The notes beneath the pieces are model-generated. The model had not been told where the DNA came from, made no database searches, and was given only the letters and a program-made list of their open reading frames with translations. From Compostibacillus humi (GTDB lineage: Bacteria > Bacillota > Bacilli > Bacillales > Amphibacillaceae), in assembly GCF_014637175.1 (NCBI RefSeq), contig NZ_BMEV01000017.1, positions 1 to 52,574 of the forward strand: a stretch of DNA of 52,574 nucleotides, given 5' to 3'. Positions 18,268 through 28,137 of this stretch are shown here, in pieces. Both the position numbers and the translations under genes were made by a program. Position 1 is the first letter of the stretch. Every line of letters begins with the position of its first letter.

Positions 18268-20268
18268 ATGACAACAAATATTGAACAATTATCCGTCAAT
18301 ACGATCCGTACGCTATCGATTGATGCCATTGAGAAAGCAAATTCGGGTCATCCTGGATTGCCGATGGGGGCCGCACCGATGGCTTATACGTTATGGACAG
18401 ATTTTATGAATCATAATCCGAAGAACTCGAAATGGTTTAACCGGGACCGATTCGTTTTGTCTGCCGGCCACGGCTCCATGCTTCTTTATAGTTTGCTTCA
18501 TTTGTCCGGCTATGATGTGACGATGGAAGACATAAAAGAATTTCGCCAATGGGGTTCCAAAACGCCGGGACATCCGGAAGTACATCATACGGATGGGGTA
18601 GAAGCAACGACAGGACCTTTAGGGCAAGGGATTGCGATGGCAGTAGGCATGGCCATGGCTGAAGCCCACTTGGCGGCAAAATTTAATAAAGAAGATTTGG
18701 CCGTTGTCGATCATTACACGTATGCCCTCGTCAGTGACGGCGATTTAATGGAGGGGATTTCCCATGAAGCGGCATCCCTTGCAGGACATTTGTGGCTTGG
18801 CAAATTAATTGCCCTATATGATTCCAACGATATTTCCCTTGATGGTGAATTAAATCTGTCATTCTCCGATGATACGAGGAAACGATTTGAAGCATACGGC
18901 TGGCAAGTGCTGCGTGTAGAAGACGGAAATAATTTGGATGAAATCCGCAAGGCGATTCAGACGGCAAAGGAAAATGAGGACCAGCCGACATTAATTGAAG
19001 TGCGTACTATAATTGGATATGGCTCTCCGAATAAATCTGCTTCGGCAGCATCCCACGGAGCTCCGCTCGGTGCGGATGAAGTAAAACTGACGAAAGAATT
19101 TTACCAATGGTCACACGATGATTTTCATGTTCCTGAAGAAGTATATAAAGACTTCGAAGAAAAAATCGTGACGAAGGGCAAGAAAAAAGAAGCAGAATGG
19201 AATGAATTGCTAGCATCATATCGTAAAAAGTATCCTGAACTGGCAGAACAATTTGATCGGGCAGTGAAAGGGGAACTGCCGCAAGGATGGGATGAAAATC
19301 TTCCAGTCTACGAACCGGATACATCCCTTGCGACAAGAGCATCCTCCGGCGAAGTTATCAATGCCATCAGTATGGCCGTTCCGAACTTTTTTGGCGGCAG
19401 TGCAGATTTGGCGGGTTCAAATAAAACATATATGAAAGATGCAGGAGATTTTTCACGCAACGATTACGCGGGAAGAAATATTTGGTTCGGTGTCAGGGAA
19501 CATGCGATGGGTGCAGCCCTCAATGGAATGGCACTTCACGGCGGGTTAAAAGTTTATGGCGGAACATTCTTTGTCTTTAGTGATTACTTGCGTCCGTCCA
19601 TTCGTTTGGCTGCACTAATGAAGATGCCTGTAACTTATGTATTTACTCATGATTCCATTGCGGTCGGGGAAGACGGCCCTACCCATGAGCCGATTGAACA
19701 GTTGGCATCATTACGGGCGATGCCGGGACTATCCCTCATTCGTCCAGCAGACGGAAATGAAACACAAGCAGCATGGAGATTGGCGTTAGAGTCAAAAGAT
19801 ACTCCAACTGCATTAGTATTAACGAGACAAAACTTGCCAACGCTGCCTGGTACAAAAGAGCATGCGTATGAAGGCGTGAAGAAGGGCGCATATATAATTA
19901 GCGATTCGACAAAAGAGGTGCCAGATGCGATTCTTCTTGCAACAGGCTCGGAGGTACAGCTAGCAATGAAAGCGCAAGCTGCGTTAAAAGAAAAAGACAT
20001 TGATGTGCGTGTTGTCAGCATGCCGTCCTGGGATCGTTTCAATGCCCAAGACGAAGAATATAAAAATCAAATTTTGCCGAAAGAAGTAACGAAACGAGTG
20101 GCCATCGAAATGGGTGCAACTCTAGGCTGGCATAAATATGTAGGCCTGGAAGGAGCTGTAATCGGCATTGACACCTTTGGCGCCTCTGCCAACGGGGAAA
20201 AGGTCATGGAAGAATATGGCTTTACCGTAGACAACGTTGTACAGCATGTAGAATCATTACTGAAATAA
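18268..20268 (+). CDS. tkt: Transketolase
   Basis: A 666-residue thiamine-diphosphate enzyme of the non-oxidative pentose phosphate pathway, moving two-carbon units between sugar phosphates. It shows the [10 protein letters not shown] start motif, GDG-type cofactor motif in [21 protein letters not shown], the [16 protein letters not shown] loop, and the transketolase signature in the C-terminal half. Length fits (667 in B. subtilis). GAAAGGAG (18253-18260) stands 7 bp before ATG 18268; an upstream ATG at 18247 was rejected. Confidence 0.98.
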   Translation: MTTNIEQLSVNTIRTLSIDAIEKANSGHPGLPMGAAPMAYTLWTDFMNHNPKNSKWFNRDRFVLSAGHGSMLLYSLLHLSGYDVTMEDIKEFRQWGSKTPGHPEVHHTDGVEATTGPLGQGIAMAVGMAMAEAHLAAKFNKEDLAVVDHYTYALVSDGDLMEGISHEAASLAGHLWLGKLIALYDSNDISLDGELNLSFSDDTRKRFEAYGWQVLRVEDGNNLDEIRKAIQTAKENEDQPTLIEVRTIIGYGSPNKSASAASHGAPLGADEVKLTKEFYQWSHDDFHVPEEVYKDFEEKIVTKGKKKEAEWNELLASYRKKYPELAEQFDRAVKGELPQGWDENLPVYEPDTSLATRASSGEVINAISMAVPNFFGGSADLAGSNKTYMKDAGDFSRNDYAGRNIWFGVREHAMGAALNGMALHGGLKVYGGTFFVFSDYLRPSIRLAALMKMPVTYVFTHDSIAVGEDGPTHEPIEQLASLRAMPGLSLIRPADGNETQAAWRLALESKDTPTALVLTRQNLPTLPGTKEHAYEGVKKGAYIISDSTKEVPDAILLATGSEVQLAMKAQAALKEKDIDVRVVSMPSWDRFNAQDEEYKNQILPKEVTKRVAIEMGATLGWHKYVGLEGAVIGIDTFGASANGEKVMEEYGFTVDNVVQHVESLLK

Positions 20269-20269
20269 T

Positions 20270-20303
20270 GAAAAAGATGGCTCGATTAAGGGCCATCTTT
20301 TTC
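20270..20303. terminator. Terminator of tkt
   Basis: A perfect 12-bp stem (20270-20281 with 20292-20303) with A and T runs on its outer sides. Confidence 0.85.
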
Positions 20304-20362
20304 ACTGCATCGTTCTTCTTTTCATGATGATTTACTCCCTTTCTCTTCTGACAAGGATAAAA

Positions 20363-20372
20363 TTCGACAAAA
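20363..20372. promoter_or_regulatory. Spo0A box 1 upstream of sirA
   Basis: TTCGACAAAA; its complement TTTTGTCGAA is a perfect match to the Spo0A consensus TTTTGTCRAA. Confidence 0.75.
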
Positions 20373-20394
20373 GTAGTGGCCATTTTCGCTGAAG

Positions 20395-20404
20395 TATCGA
20401 CAAT
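20395..20404. promoter_or_regulatory. Spo0A box 2 upstream of sirA
   Basis: TATCGACAAT, one base off the 7-bp core. Its core is 33 bp from that of box 1, three helical turns, and it overlaps a TCGACA -35-like element about 20 bp before TATGAT (20424-20429). Long -35/-10 spacings are typical of Spo0A-activated sigma-A promoters. Confidence 0.6.
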
Positions 20405-20451
20405 ATTTTCATTCTCTTTCTTGTATGATTGGAGAAAGGGAGGTTTGGAAG

Positions 20452-20919
20452 ATGGTTATCTATTCCGTCTATTGGCTTAAAGAAGAGGTAGCAAGGAACT
20501 ATTTTCATAAAAGTGAACTGCTCTTCCGTTTTTTTAAGGAGTATGAAAATAATCAGCATCGTTCCTACCTAAAAAAACAGTATCATTATATTACGTCTGA
20601 ATTTCCGAAAGAAAAAATCCATTTCTATGTCCGAAAGCAGTTTGGCATGAAATCAAATTTGACGAAAGAGCGGGAAGATAGCCGCATTGATATTTTTGCA
20701 AATAACAAATATATTTCTTTACATATAGGTGAAAAACGACTAAAATTCCATAGTGAATCATTGCAAGATGCGGAAGAAATATTGTTTCCGCTGTTACGGC
20801 AAATGCATCCGTACTTGTTCGTTGTCGGTAATACGTACGAAAACTACGGGTGGATTTCGCCGATGAAGAATATTTCTTATCCTTCAAAGAGCAAAGAAGT
20901 ATTGTATTCTTGCGATTGA
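20452..20919 (+). CDS. sirA: SirA, sporulation inhibitor of DnaA
   Basis: A 155-residue protein resembling B. subtilis SirA (YneE, 148 residues) in the YWLKEEVARNYF start, FRFFKEY and the late YGWISPMK block. SirA binds domain I of DnaA and stops new replication rounds in cells committed to spore formation. ATG 20452 follows GGGAGG; the frame extends back to 20425 without a ribosome site. Two Spo0A boxes upstream agree with the known direct activation by Spo0A-P. Conservation is loose, as usual for this family. Confidence 0.87.
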   Translation: MVIYSVYWLKEEVARNYFHKSELLFRFFKEYENNQHRSYLKKQYHYITSEFPKEKIHFYVRKQFGMKSNLTKEREDSRIDIFANNKYISLHIGEKRLKFHSESLQDAEEILFPLLRQMHPYLFVVGNTYENYGWISPMKNISYPSKSKEVLYSCD

Positions 20920-20964
20920 TTTAATATACTGTAGAAGAGACAACACGAAGGAGGAAGCTTTGAA

Positions 20965-21189
20965 ATGGATATAATATGGGTCGTACTAATTGCTATAGCA
21001 GCGTTATTGGCTGGTGTTGCTCTTGGATTTTTTATAGCCAGAAGATACATGATGAGTTACTTGAAAAAGAATCCGCCAATTAATGAGCAAATGCTACGTA
21101 CACTGATGATGCAGATGGGCCAAAAGCCATCACAGAAGAAAATCAATCAAATGATGCGGGCTATGCAAAACCAAATGGATAAAAAATAA
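20965..21189 (+). CDS. yneF: YneF, UPF0154 membrane protein
   Basis: A 74-residue protein with one N-terminal membrane helix (about residues 4-24, [13 protein letters not shown]) and a cytoplasmic part rich in Met and Gln, with the conserved [28 protein letters not shown]-type block of UPF0154. Its function is unknown. GAAGGAGGAAG lies upstream; a terminator follows. Confidence 0.93.
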   Translation: MDIIWVVLIAIAALLAGVALGFFIARRYMMSYLKKNPPINEQMLRTLMMQMGQKPSQKKINQMMRAMQNQMDKK

Positions 21190-21213
21190 TAGCCTTTCCT
21201 GAGAGAGGAAGAT

Positions 21214-21247
21214 AAAACTAGTCACTGAGGGACTAGTTTTACTATTT
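21214..21247 (+). terminator. Terminator of yneF
   Basis: AAAACTAGTC (21214-21223) and GACTAGTTTT (21231-21240) form a perfect 10-bp stem with a 7-base loop and a T-rich tail. Confidence 0.85.
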
Positions 21248-21404
21248 TTTATAAATAGTCGGCGAATTGTCATATTCCGCTGCCTTATTTACCGCGTATT
21301 TTGATACAATAAAAGAGAATGTTGCAAAATTTGATGTGAATCAATGAAGTTTTCATTTGACCGATTAGTATTATGACTGACAACATCATTGAAGGAGGAA
21401 AACC

Positions 21405-22109
21405 ATGTCCGAAATAAATATATTCCTTGCCTTTGGAGCGGGATTTTTATCCTTCGTTTCTCCTTGCGTTTTGCCCCTATATCCGGTTTTCTTATCCTAT
21501 ATTACCGGAATGAGTATTAGCGAAATAAATGAGGAAAATACGAAAATAAATAAGAGGGCACTTTTACATACAACCTTCTTCCTGGTCGGTTTCTCCAGCA
21601 TTTTTATTATGATGGGTTTCATTACTACCTTCATTTCCGAATTTTTGCTGACGTATCAAGATATTATTCGCCAAATCGGTGCCATCCTAATTATTTTCTT
21701 CGGTCTCGTCATTGTCGGTGTATTTAACTTTGAATTTCTGATGAAAGACCGGAAAATTCAATTTAAAAACCGGCCGGCAGGCTTTTTCGGTTCCTTTATC
21801 ATCGGAATGGCCTTTTCCTTAGGATGGACGCCTTGTACCGGACCAATATTAGCCATCGTTCTGTCCCTTGCAGCAACACAGCCGGATATCGGGATGATTA
21901 TGATGATCAGTTATATCCTCGGATTTTCGATTCCGTTTTTGCTCATGGCCTTTTTCATCGGCAAACTAAATTGGTTTAAACGCCACAGCAGCCAGCTGGT
22001 AAAAATCGGCGGATATGTTATGATTGCTGTCGGAATCGCGCTCTTTTTTGATTGGATGACGAAGCTCACCGCCTTTTTAGCCGGGATTTTCGGGTTCTCA
22101 GGCTTTTAA
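21405..22109 (+). CDS. ccdA: CcdA, membrane thiol-disulfide relay for cytochrome c maturation
   Basis: A 234-residue DsbD-type membrane protein with six predicted helices. The two redox cysteines are C21 in FVSPCVLPLYP and C144 in GWTPCTGP, facing each other in the membrane. CcdA carries electrons from cytoplasmic thioredoxin to ResA (cytochrome c) and StoA (spore cortex). The thioredoxin-like YneN at 28280 is a likely outside partner. GAAGGAGGA precedes the ATG. ccdC follows after yneI, as in B. subtilis. Confidence 0.97.
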   Translation: MSEINIFLAFGAGFLSFVSPCVLPLYPVFLSYITGMSISEINEENTKINKRALLHTTFFLVGFSSIFIMMGFITTFISEFLLTYQDIIRQIGAILIIFFGLVIVGVFNFEFLMKDRKIQFKNRPAGFFGSFIIGMAFSLGWTPCTGPILAIVLSLAATQPDIGMIMMISYILGFSIPFLLMAFFIGKLNWFKRHSSQLVKIGGYVMIAVGIALFFDWMTKLTAFLAGIFGFSGF

Positions 22110-22290
22110 TGATATTTCTTCCATGATATACTAATTTAAAGCAGGCAATATGCTGCAAAAATTATAATGTATCTATGATTACTATAATTGATTGTCAGAT
22201 TGCTATAGGAAACATGTAATTATGAAATGCCGGTTTGTTTGAAAGAGCGCCTGGTACCAATTGTAAAAGTTTTCTTTGTTAATTATGAAG

Positions 22291-22324
22291 TAGAGTTCAT
22301 CTAAAAAGTAATGAACTCTATTTC
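22291..22324 (+). terminator. Hairpin between ccdA and yneI
   Basis: TAGAGTTCAT (22291-22300) and ATGAACTCTA (22311-22320) pair perfectly around a 10-base loop. The T tract is short, so termination may be partial. The remaining ccdA-yneI gap shows nothing else. Confidence 0.55.
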
Positions 22325-22378
22325 TGTCTGTGCAATGCAAAGTTAGGAGCAGAGGAAAGTTGAGGGGATGTGAGGTAA

Positions 22379-22765
22379 ATGGCGAAAATACTTATTGCAG
22401 ACGATGCCAAATTTATGCGATTAACCCTAGCTTCGATGGTCAAAAAGGGGAACCATGAAGTTGTTGGTGAAGCAGAGAACGGGGAAGAAGCAGTCAGATT
22501 ATATAGGGAATTGCAGCCGGATATTGTAACGATGGATATCACGATGCCGGTGATGAATGGAATTGAAGCAATCCGTGAAATTATGAAAATAAATAGTAAT
22601 GCCAATATTATTGTTTGTTCGGCGATGGGCCAGCAAAAAGTGGTTGTCGAGGCTATCGAAGCCGGAGCAAAAGATTTTATTATTAAACCTTTTGATGAAT
22701 CCCGTGTGCTGGAAACGATTGATCGAATCTTAAAAAAATCGGATTCATCCACGATGAATTCGTAA
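22379..22765 (+). CDS. yneI: YneI, single-domain CheY-like response regulator
   Basis: A 128-residue receiver domain without an output domain. The acidic pocket is D8-D9 (IADDA), the phosphate acceptor D53 (VTMDITMP), and the conserved Thr/Ser and Lys positions are CSAM and IIKPFDE. The partner kinase is unknown; the soluble kinase at 24065 is the nearest candidate, but Spo0F is the classical target for that type. It is located between ccdA and ccdC, the same as in B. subtilis. Confidence 0.95.
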   Translation: MAKILIADDAKFMRLTLASMVKKGNHEVVGEAENGEEAVRLYRELQPDIVTMDITMPVMNGIEAIREIMKINSNANIIVCSAMGQQKVVVEAIEAGAKDFIIKPFDESRVLETIDRILKKSDSSTMNS

Positions 22766-22812
22766 AAGTTCCGCATTGATACTTTCTGATTCGGTATTGA
22801 AAGAGTGATTTG

Positions 22813-23295
22813 ATGTTTTGGATTATTGCAAGTACCATCCTGTTTGCGGTGATGGCTAGTTTTTGGATCGTCGTCCGGTTAAAAGCAGCAAAAAAGCCAG
22901 CTTCTGTGAAGAAAATTATTTTACCGCCAATCATGATGGCGACAGGTTCATGGATGTTTATTATTCCTGCCTTTCGGATTGAATGGATACAGGCTTTGGA
23001 AGCATTTTTGATCGGTATGATATGTTCTGTCTTTTTAATAAAAACGTCTAAATTTGAAGTTAAAAATGAAGCAATATATTTAGTGCCTTCGCAGGCATTT
23101 CCGGTCATCTTGATCAGTTTGCTTATCATACGGCTAATTGTCAAACTAATCGTCGGCAGCCACATATCCGTCGGGGAAACAACAGGTATATTTTTTATTT
23201 TAGCATTTGGCATGATCGTAACATGGCGGCTAGTGATGCTGATTCAGTATAAACGTTTGAAGAAATTAGTCATGCAAAAAGAAGCGTCGATTTAA
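22813..23295 (+). CDS. ccdC: CcdC (YneJ), membrane protein
   Basis: A 160-residue protein with four predicted membrane helices (about residues 2-20, 36-55, 62-80, 95-115 and possibly a fifth at 120-145). It matches B. subtilis YneJ/CcdC in length and place; the protein is not required for cytochrome c assembly there and has no fixed role. ATG 22813 was chosen over an adjacent TTG at 22810. The last codons lie inside a palindrome shared with yneK, so that both proteins end in QKEAS plus one residue. Confidence 0.88.
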   Translation: MFWIIASTILFAVMASFWIVVRLKAAKKPASVKKIILPPIMMATGSWMFIIPAFRIEWIQALEAFLIGMICSVFLIKTSKFEVKNEAIYLVPSQAFPVILISLLIIRLIVKLIVGSHISVGETTGIFFILAFGMIVTWRLVMLIQYKRLKKLVMQKEASI

Positions 23296-23312
23296 TTCGA
23301 CGCTTCTTTTTG
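23275..23312. terminator. Palindromic bidirectional terminator overlapping both stop codons of ccdC and yneK
   Basis: Arms 23275-23290 and 23297-23312 are a perfect 16-bp inverted repeat around TTTAAT, which holds the TAA of both genes. T runs are on the outer side in each direction. Each arm encodes the last five residues, QKEAS, of its gene. Confidence 0.88.
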
Positions 23313-23774
23313 TAACTTTTTATATTTCGCCTGCCAATTTTCTTTATAGTCTTTACGGGACAATTCAAACAGATGTTCATATTGGAGCGGATCAATATGA
23401 TGCTCTTTTAATTTTTTTCTTAAAAATTTATGGTCTCTTTTCGGACTGGCCAGTATATAGCCTTCGATTAATGATTCCCGTGAAATGATTTTTTCTCCTT
23501 TTTTTAGTGCAATTTCTCCAATTTTGCTGGCGATGCTTTGTCTTGCCACATCACGGAAAAGTTCTGGAACTGGAGAAATCAGCTCTTCCAGAAATTCCCT
23601 TTCTTCTTCGTTCCACATTTCTTTCGTTTTATCAATATAATACAATTCCCAGTCTAATTTCGATTTCCCGTCTTCCTTTGGCAAGCTTTTGAGAAATTTC
23701 CGGAACATAAAAAATCCGCCGACTGCCATGATACCGACTAAAAGGGAGCCCCATAATACTAGTAATATTTCCAT
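23292..23774 (-). CDS. yneK: YneK, DUF2621 membrane protein
   Basis: A 160-residue protein with one N-terminal membrane helix (about residues 2-24, LLVLWGSLLVGIMAVGGFFMF) and a charged cytoplasmic domain with the block KLDWELYYIDKTKEMWNEEERE typical of DUF2621. The function is unknown. The start ATG 23774 lies 5 bp after AGGTGA; a longer frame to 23831 lacks one. It converges on ccdC with a 4-bp overlap of coding ends and a shared terminator. cotM, sspP and sspO, which follow in B. subtilis, are not present. Confidence 0.85.
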   Translation of the reverse strand: MEILLVLWGSLLVGIMAVGGFFMFRKFLKSLPKEDGKSKLDWELYYIDKTKEMWNEEEREFLEELISPVPELFRDVARQSIASKIGEIALKKGEKIISRESLIEGYILASPKRDHKFLRKKLKEHHIDPLQYEHLFELSRKDYKENWQAKYKKLQKEASN

Positions 23775-23980
23775 TCTGTTCACCTGCTTTTCATATTCCA
23801 GCAAAAAAATAGCCGGAGGAATAAAGGTCATCTATTTATTTTTTAGAAAATTTATAGTATTATTTACAAAGAAATATAATACTCCTTATTATTATACAAT
23901 GATTGCCGGAAATTTTCTAAGCTAAACTGGACTGCAAAAAATAAGTATAAATTGACAAATTTAGCATAAAATGCCGTTCC

Positions 23981-23993
23981 TTCGACATATAGT
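23981..23993. promoter_or_regulatory. Possible Spo0A box and -10 upstream of the PAS kinase
   Basis: TTCGACA (23981-23987) is the exact complement of the 7-bp Spo0A core TGTCGAA, and TATAGT (23988-23993) follows immediately. No good -35 was found for the TATAGT, so the promoter is uncertain. Confidence 0.35.
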
Positions 23994-24064
23994 ATAGAGA
24001 AGAAAAATGTTGCAAAGGATGCTTATCCATCCTGCATGATACTCGTTGGAATAGGGGTGGTAAT

Positions 24065-25198
24065 GTGAAGTTTGAAAATCTCCCGCGAAGGTTGGAGAGG
24101 AGTAAGCAAACTTCGAATTCTGATAAAACAAGTGAAAGTGAAGAAAAGAATTCAAATTTCTTAACACTGCCCTTGTATTTATTAGATTGGGTCGAAGAAA
24201 ATTTAGATGAAATAATCCTGATTACAAATGATGATGGAACGATTGAATTTATTTCCAGTTCAGTTGAGCGATTGCTCGGTTATAAAAAGGAAGAATTAAT
24301 CGGTTCCAGCTGGCAAGGGAAAACGTCGAAGGAAAACGTGAAATATATTTTGAGTAACTTTGATGAAGATTCCTGCGACAAGCAGTTTTTTATTATCGAT
24401 TTATTTCATCGCAACGGACAATTAATGAATACAATGGCAACGATACAAAAATTTATTGATTCGGAGAGAAACAAAGTATATTATATTGCCTCATTAAAAG
24501 ATATTACGTACCGGAAGGAGACGGAAAAATACTTAATTCAGTCGGAGAAAATGTCCGTTGCCGGACAGCTTGCTGCCGGCATTGCTCACGAAATTCGCAA
24601 TCCCCTCACCTCGATAAAGGGCTTTTTACAGTTGCTGCAAGCCGGTGTGAGCCGGAAAGAAGAATATTATAAAATCATGATCGAAGAGATTGAAAAAATG
24701 GAAAAGATAACTACCGAGCTGCTATTTATTTCGAAACCGATGACGGATAATAAAAAATGGGAAAATGTCATCGGCATGCTTGAAGATGTTATCCAGCTGC
24801 TGCAGCCGCAGGCAAAATTAAAAAATATCAAGCTCAAATACGATTGCCCGAATAACGAGCAAATATATTGCGATCGCTCGCAAATAAAGCAGGTGCTAAT
24901 TAATGTAGTAAAAAACGCCATCGAAGCGATGAGCGAAAGAGGCATTGTAGAATTAAACGTTCATTCCAATCATCAGCACGTGGAAATACATATTCGCGAT
25001 GAAGGTCCAGGTATTCCGGAAGAAATTTTGCATAAATTAGGCGAACCGTTTTTTACGACGAAAAAAGATGGTACCGGATTAGGCATTATGATAACGAAGC
25101 AAATTATGGAGGCCCATGGTGGCTATTTGGAAATAAAGCAAAACGAACCGAAAGGCAGCACCTTCAATTTAGTGTTTCCGAAAATAGAACATAACTAA
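24065..25198 (+). CDS. Cytoplasmic PAS sensor histidine kinase (sporulation-kinase type)
   Basis: A 377-residue protein without membrane helices. A PAS domain covers about 42-150 (ITNDDGTIEFISSSVERLLGY), the HisKA domain has the phosphoacceptor H175 in AAGIAHEIRNPLTSIKGFLQ, and the HATPase domain shows the N box NVVKNAIEAM, G1 DEGPGIP and G2 GTGLGIM. The H-box sequence is that of the KinA-KinE group, which phosphorylates Spo0F in the sporulation relay; this target is inferred. No response regulator gene is adjacent, which also suits an orphan kinase. The GTG start at 24065 follows AGGGGTGG. It occupies the position of cotM-sspP-sspO in B. subtilis. A Spo0A-core sequence stands about 80 bp upstream. 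Confidence 0.88.
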   Translation: MKFENLPRRLERSKQTSNSDKTSESEEKNSNFLTLPLYLLDWVEENLDEIILITNDDGTIEFISSSVERLLGYKKEELIGSSWQGKTSKENVKYILSNFDEDSCDKQFFIIDLFHRNGQLMNTMATIQKFIDSERNKVYYIASLKDITYRKETEKYLIQSEKMSVAGQLAAGIAHEIRNPLTSIKGFLQLLQAGVSRKEEYYKIMIEEIEKMEKITTELLFISKPMTDNKKWENVIGMLEDVIQLLQPQAKLKNIKLKYDCPNNEQIYCDRSQIKQVLINVVKNAIEAMSERGIVELNVHSNHQHVEIHIRDEGPGIPEEILHKLGEPFFTTKKDGTGLGIMITKQIMEAHGGYLEIKQNEPKGSTFNLVFPKIEHN

Positions 25199-25223
25199 TT
25201 AGAGTAGTACAGCAATCTGGTGT

Positions 25224-25238
25224 ATAAGTAAAACTTAT
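25224..25238. promoter_or_regulatory. CcpC operator of citB
   Basis: ATAAGTAAAACTTAT fits the CcpC dyad ATAA-N7-TTAT exactly. Its centre is about 67 bp before the predicted start point, matching the place of box I in B. subtilis citB. Confidence 0.7.
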
Positions 25239-25264
25239 AACTTTACATAAAATAATAATATATG

Positions 25265-25291
25265 TTGACAAAGGTCCGCCCATTGTATTAT
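25265..25291 (+). promoter_or_regulatory. Promoter of citB
   Basis: TTGACA (25265-25270) and TATTAT (25286-25291) with a short 15-bp spacer, suggesting dependence on regulation. The leader of about 110 nt contains two hairpins: 25340-25347 with 25352-25359, and 25369-25374 with 25385-25390, the latter close to the ribosome site. Confidence 0.5.
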
Positions 25292-25410
25292 TCCCCAAAA
25301 TCTTATAATATTAAAATTGATAGTATTTTATCGCTAATTGATTCATAGAGTTATGAATCTGAGAAAAGTTTCGCTGATAACAAGGCGAAATGAACGAAAG
25401 GGGCAGTATA

Positions 25411-28131
25411 ATGGGGAAGGACAATGTTTTTCAAACAAAGAGACAGTTTGAAGTAAACGGAAAAACGTATCATTACTACAAATTGAAAGCATTAGAAGAA
25501 AAAGGATTAGGCAGCATTGACAGGCTTCCTTATTCCATTCGTGTTCTTTTAGAGTCGGTTGTTCGTCAGCATGATGGCCGACAAATTAAGGACGAACATG
25601 TAAAGGCTTTAGTCAAATGGGGAACAGAGGAAGGCAAAGGAGTAGATGTGCCTTTTAAACCTTCCCGGGTTATTTTGCAAGACTTTACTGGGGTACCTGC
25701 TGTCGTTGACTTAGCTTCTCTCCGAAAAGCAATGGTCGATATGGGCGGAAAACCAGATGAAATTAATCCGGAAGTTCCGGTGGACCTCGTAATCGACCAC
25801 TCGGTTCAAGTCGATCAGTATGGAACACCAAACGCGCTGCAAGCAAATATGGATTTAGAGTTTAAGAGAAACAGAGAAAGATATGAATTCTTAAACTGGG
25901 CACAAAAAGCATTTAAAAATTATCGTGCCGTTCCGCCGGCAACAGGTATTGTACACCAAGTAAACTTGGAGTATTTGGCTAATGTTGTACACGGTGTCCA
26001 AAATGAAGATGGTGAATATGTAGCTTACCCTGATACGCTAGTCGGTACCGACTCCCATACAACGATGATTAACGGCCTAGGAGTGCTTGGCTGGGGTGTC
26101 GGCGGAATTGAAGCAGAAGCGGGCATGCTTGGACAGCCTTCTTATATTCCGCAGCCGGAAGTTATCGGCGTTAAATTTACAGGCAGTTTTCCAAATGGTA
26201 CGACTGCCACTGACTTAGCCTTAAAAGTAACGCAAGTATTGCGGGAGAAAAATGTAGTTGGCAAGTTTGTTGAATACTTTGGACCGGCATTAAAAGAATT
26301 GCCGCTGGCAGACCGGGCAACGATTGCCAACATGGCGCCGGAATATGGGGCAACATGCGGATTCTTCCCGATTGACGAAGAGTCTCTAAACTACTTGGAT
26401 TTAACCGGCCGCAGCAAAGAACAAATTAAACTTGTGGAAACATACTGCAAGGAAAATAACTTATGGTATTCTCCAGACGGCAAAGATCCGGAATATACTG
26501 ATGTCATCGAAATTAACCTGTCGGAATTGGAGCCAAACTTATCGGGTCCAAAACGTCCGCAAGATTTAATTCCATTAACGAAAATGAAAGAGGAATTTAA
26601 TAAAGCGGTAACTGCACCAGAAGGAAACCAAGGCTTTGGCTTGGATGCATCCGAATTTGATAAAGAAGTAAAAGTAGAACATCCGGACGGCACAACTTCG
26701 GTCATGAAAACAGGGTCCATTGCGATTGCAGCAATTACGTCCTGTACAAATACCTCTAACCCGTACGTTATGTTAGGTGCCGGACTGGTAGCGAAGAAGG
26801 CGGTGGAAAAAGGCCTTCAAGTACCAAAATACGTGAAAACATCATTGGCTCCTGGTTCGAAAGTAGTTACCCGCTATTTGGAAGATGCCGGGCTGCAAGA
26901 CTACTTAGACAAGCTTGGGTTTAACCTGGTAGGTTACGGATGTACAACATGTATCGGTAACTCGGGTCCATTGCGGGAAGAAATTGAGAAAGCAATCCAG
27001 GAAAATGATTTATTGGCTGCATCTGTCTTATCCGGAAACCGGAACTTTGAAGGCCGCATTCATCCGCTAGTGAAAGCAAACTATTTGGCTTCACCTCCAT
27101 TAGTCGTTGCCTATGCATTAGCGGGAACAGTAGATATTAATTTAACCGAAGATCCGCTCGGAAAAGATAAAGACGGAAATGACGTTTATTTGAAAGATAT
27201 TTGGCCTACGATGGATGAAATTAAAGCCGAAGTGCAAAAAGTAGTTACTCCGGAAATCTTCCGCAAAGAGTACGAAAATGTATTTAGCTCCAACGAAAAA
27301 TGGAATGAAATTGAAACAACGGATGAACCGCTGTTCGAGTGGGATGAAAATTCCACATATATTCAGAACCCGCCATTCTTTGAAGGATTGTCCAAAGAGG
27401 CAGGTTCGGTGAAACCGTTAGAGAACTTGCGCGTCATCGGCAAATTTGGCGACTCCGTAACAACAGACCATATTTCACCGGCGGGAGCAATTGCAAAAGA
27501 CATGCCTGCAGGCAAATATTTGCAGGAAAAAGGCGTTTCGCCGCGTGACTTTAACTCGTACGGATCCCGCCGCGGTAACCATGAAGTAATGATGCGGGGA
27601 ACGTTCGCCAACATTCGCATTCGCAACCAAATCGCTCCAGGAACCGAAGGCGGCTATACGACGTATTGGCCAACTGGAGAAATTATGCCAATCTATGATG
27701 CAGCAATGAAATATCAGGAAGATGGTGTCGGCTTAGTCGTTATTGGCGGAAAAGATTACGGTATGGGCTCTTCCCGTGACTGGGCAGCGAAAGGAACAAA
27801 CCTATTAGGCATTAAGACTGTTATCGCTGAAAGCTTTGAACGGATTCACCGTTCAAACTTAGTCATGATGGGTGTACTTCCGCTTCAATTTGAAAAAGGC
27901 GAAAATGCGGATACGCTAGGTCTGACTGGAAAAGAAACCTTCCACATTGACATTGACGAAAATGTGAAACCGCATGACTTAGTAACGGTAAGAGCGGTTG
28001 ACGAAGAAACCGGCAAAGAAACCATCTTCAAGGCAATTGCCCGTTTTGACAGTGACGTAGAAATTGATTACTACCGTCATGGCGGTATTTTACAGATGGT
28101 TCTTCGCAGCAAAATTGCGGTAGAAGCTTAA
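25411..28131 (+). CDS. citB: Aconitate hydratase (aconitase A)
   Basis: A 906-residue IRP/AcnA-type aconitase that isomerises citrate and isocitrate in the Krebs cycle and, without its cluster, can bind RNA. The three cysteines of the [4Fe-4S] cluster are C445 (ITSCTNTSN), C511 and C514 ([10 protein letters not shown]). The swivel domain has [17 protein letters not shown] 25411 follows AAAGGGG at 7 bp; an upstream ATG at 25390 was rejected. A CcpC dyad at the promoter indicates citrate-responsive control. A strong terminator ends this single-gene unit. Confidence 0.98.
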   Translation: MGKDNVFQTKRQFEVNGKTYHYYKLKALEEKGLGSIDRLPYSIRVLLESVVRQHDGRQIKDEHVKALVKWGTEEGKGVDVPFKPSRVILQDFTGVPAVVDLASLRKAMVDMGGKPDEINPEVPVDLVIDHSVQVDQYGTPNALQANMDLEFKRNRERYEFLNWAQKAFKNYRAVPPATGIVHQVNLEYLANVVHGVQNEDGEYVAYPDTLVGTDSHTTMINGLGVLGWGVGGIEAEAGMLGQPSYIPQPEVIGVKFTGSFPNGTTATDLALKVTQVLREKNVVGKFVEYFGPALKELPLADRATIANMAPEYGATCGFFPIDEESLNYLDLTGRSKEQIKLVETYCKENNLWYSPDGKDPEYTDVIEINLSELEPNLSGPKRPQDLIPLTKMKEEFNKAVTAPEGNQGFGLDASEFDKEVKVEHPDGTTSVMKTGSIAIAAITSCTNTSNPYVMLGAGLVAKKAVEKGLQVPKYVKTSLAPGSKVVTRYLEDAGLQDYLDKLGFNLVGYGCTTCIGNSGPLREEIEKAIQENDLLAASVLSGNRNFEGRIHPLVKANYLASPPLVVAYALAGTVDINLTEDPLGKDKDGNDVYLKDIWPTMDEIKAEVQKVVTPEIFRKEYENVFSSNEKWNEIETTDEPLFEWDENSTYIQNPPFFEGLSKEAGSVKPLENLRVIGKFGDSVTTDHISPAGAIAKDMPAGKYLQEKGVSPRDFNSYGSRRGNHEVMMRGTFANIRIRNQIAPGTEGGYTTYWPTGEIMPIYDAAMKYQEDGVGLVVIGGKDYGMGSSRDWAAKGTNLLGIKTVIAESFERIHRSNLVMMGVLPLQFEKGENADTLGLTGKETFHIDIDENVKPHDLVTVRAVDEETGKETIFKAIARFDSDVEIDYYRHGGILQMVLRSKIAVEA

Positions 28132-28137
28132 TATGAC

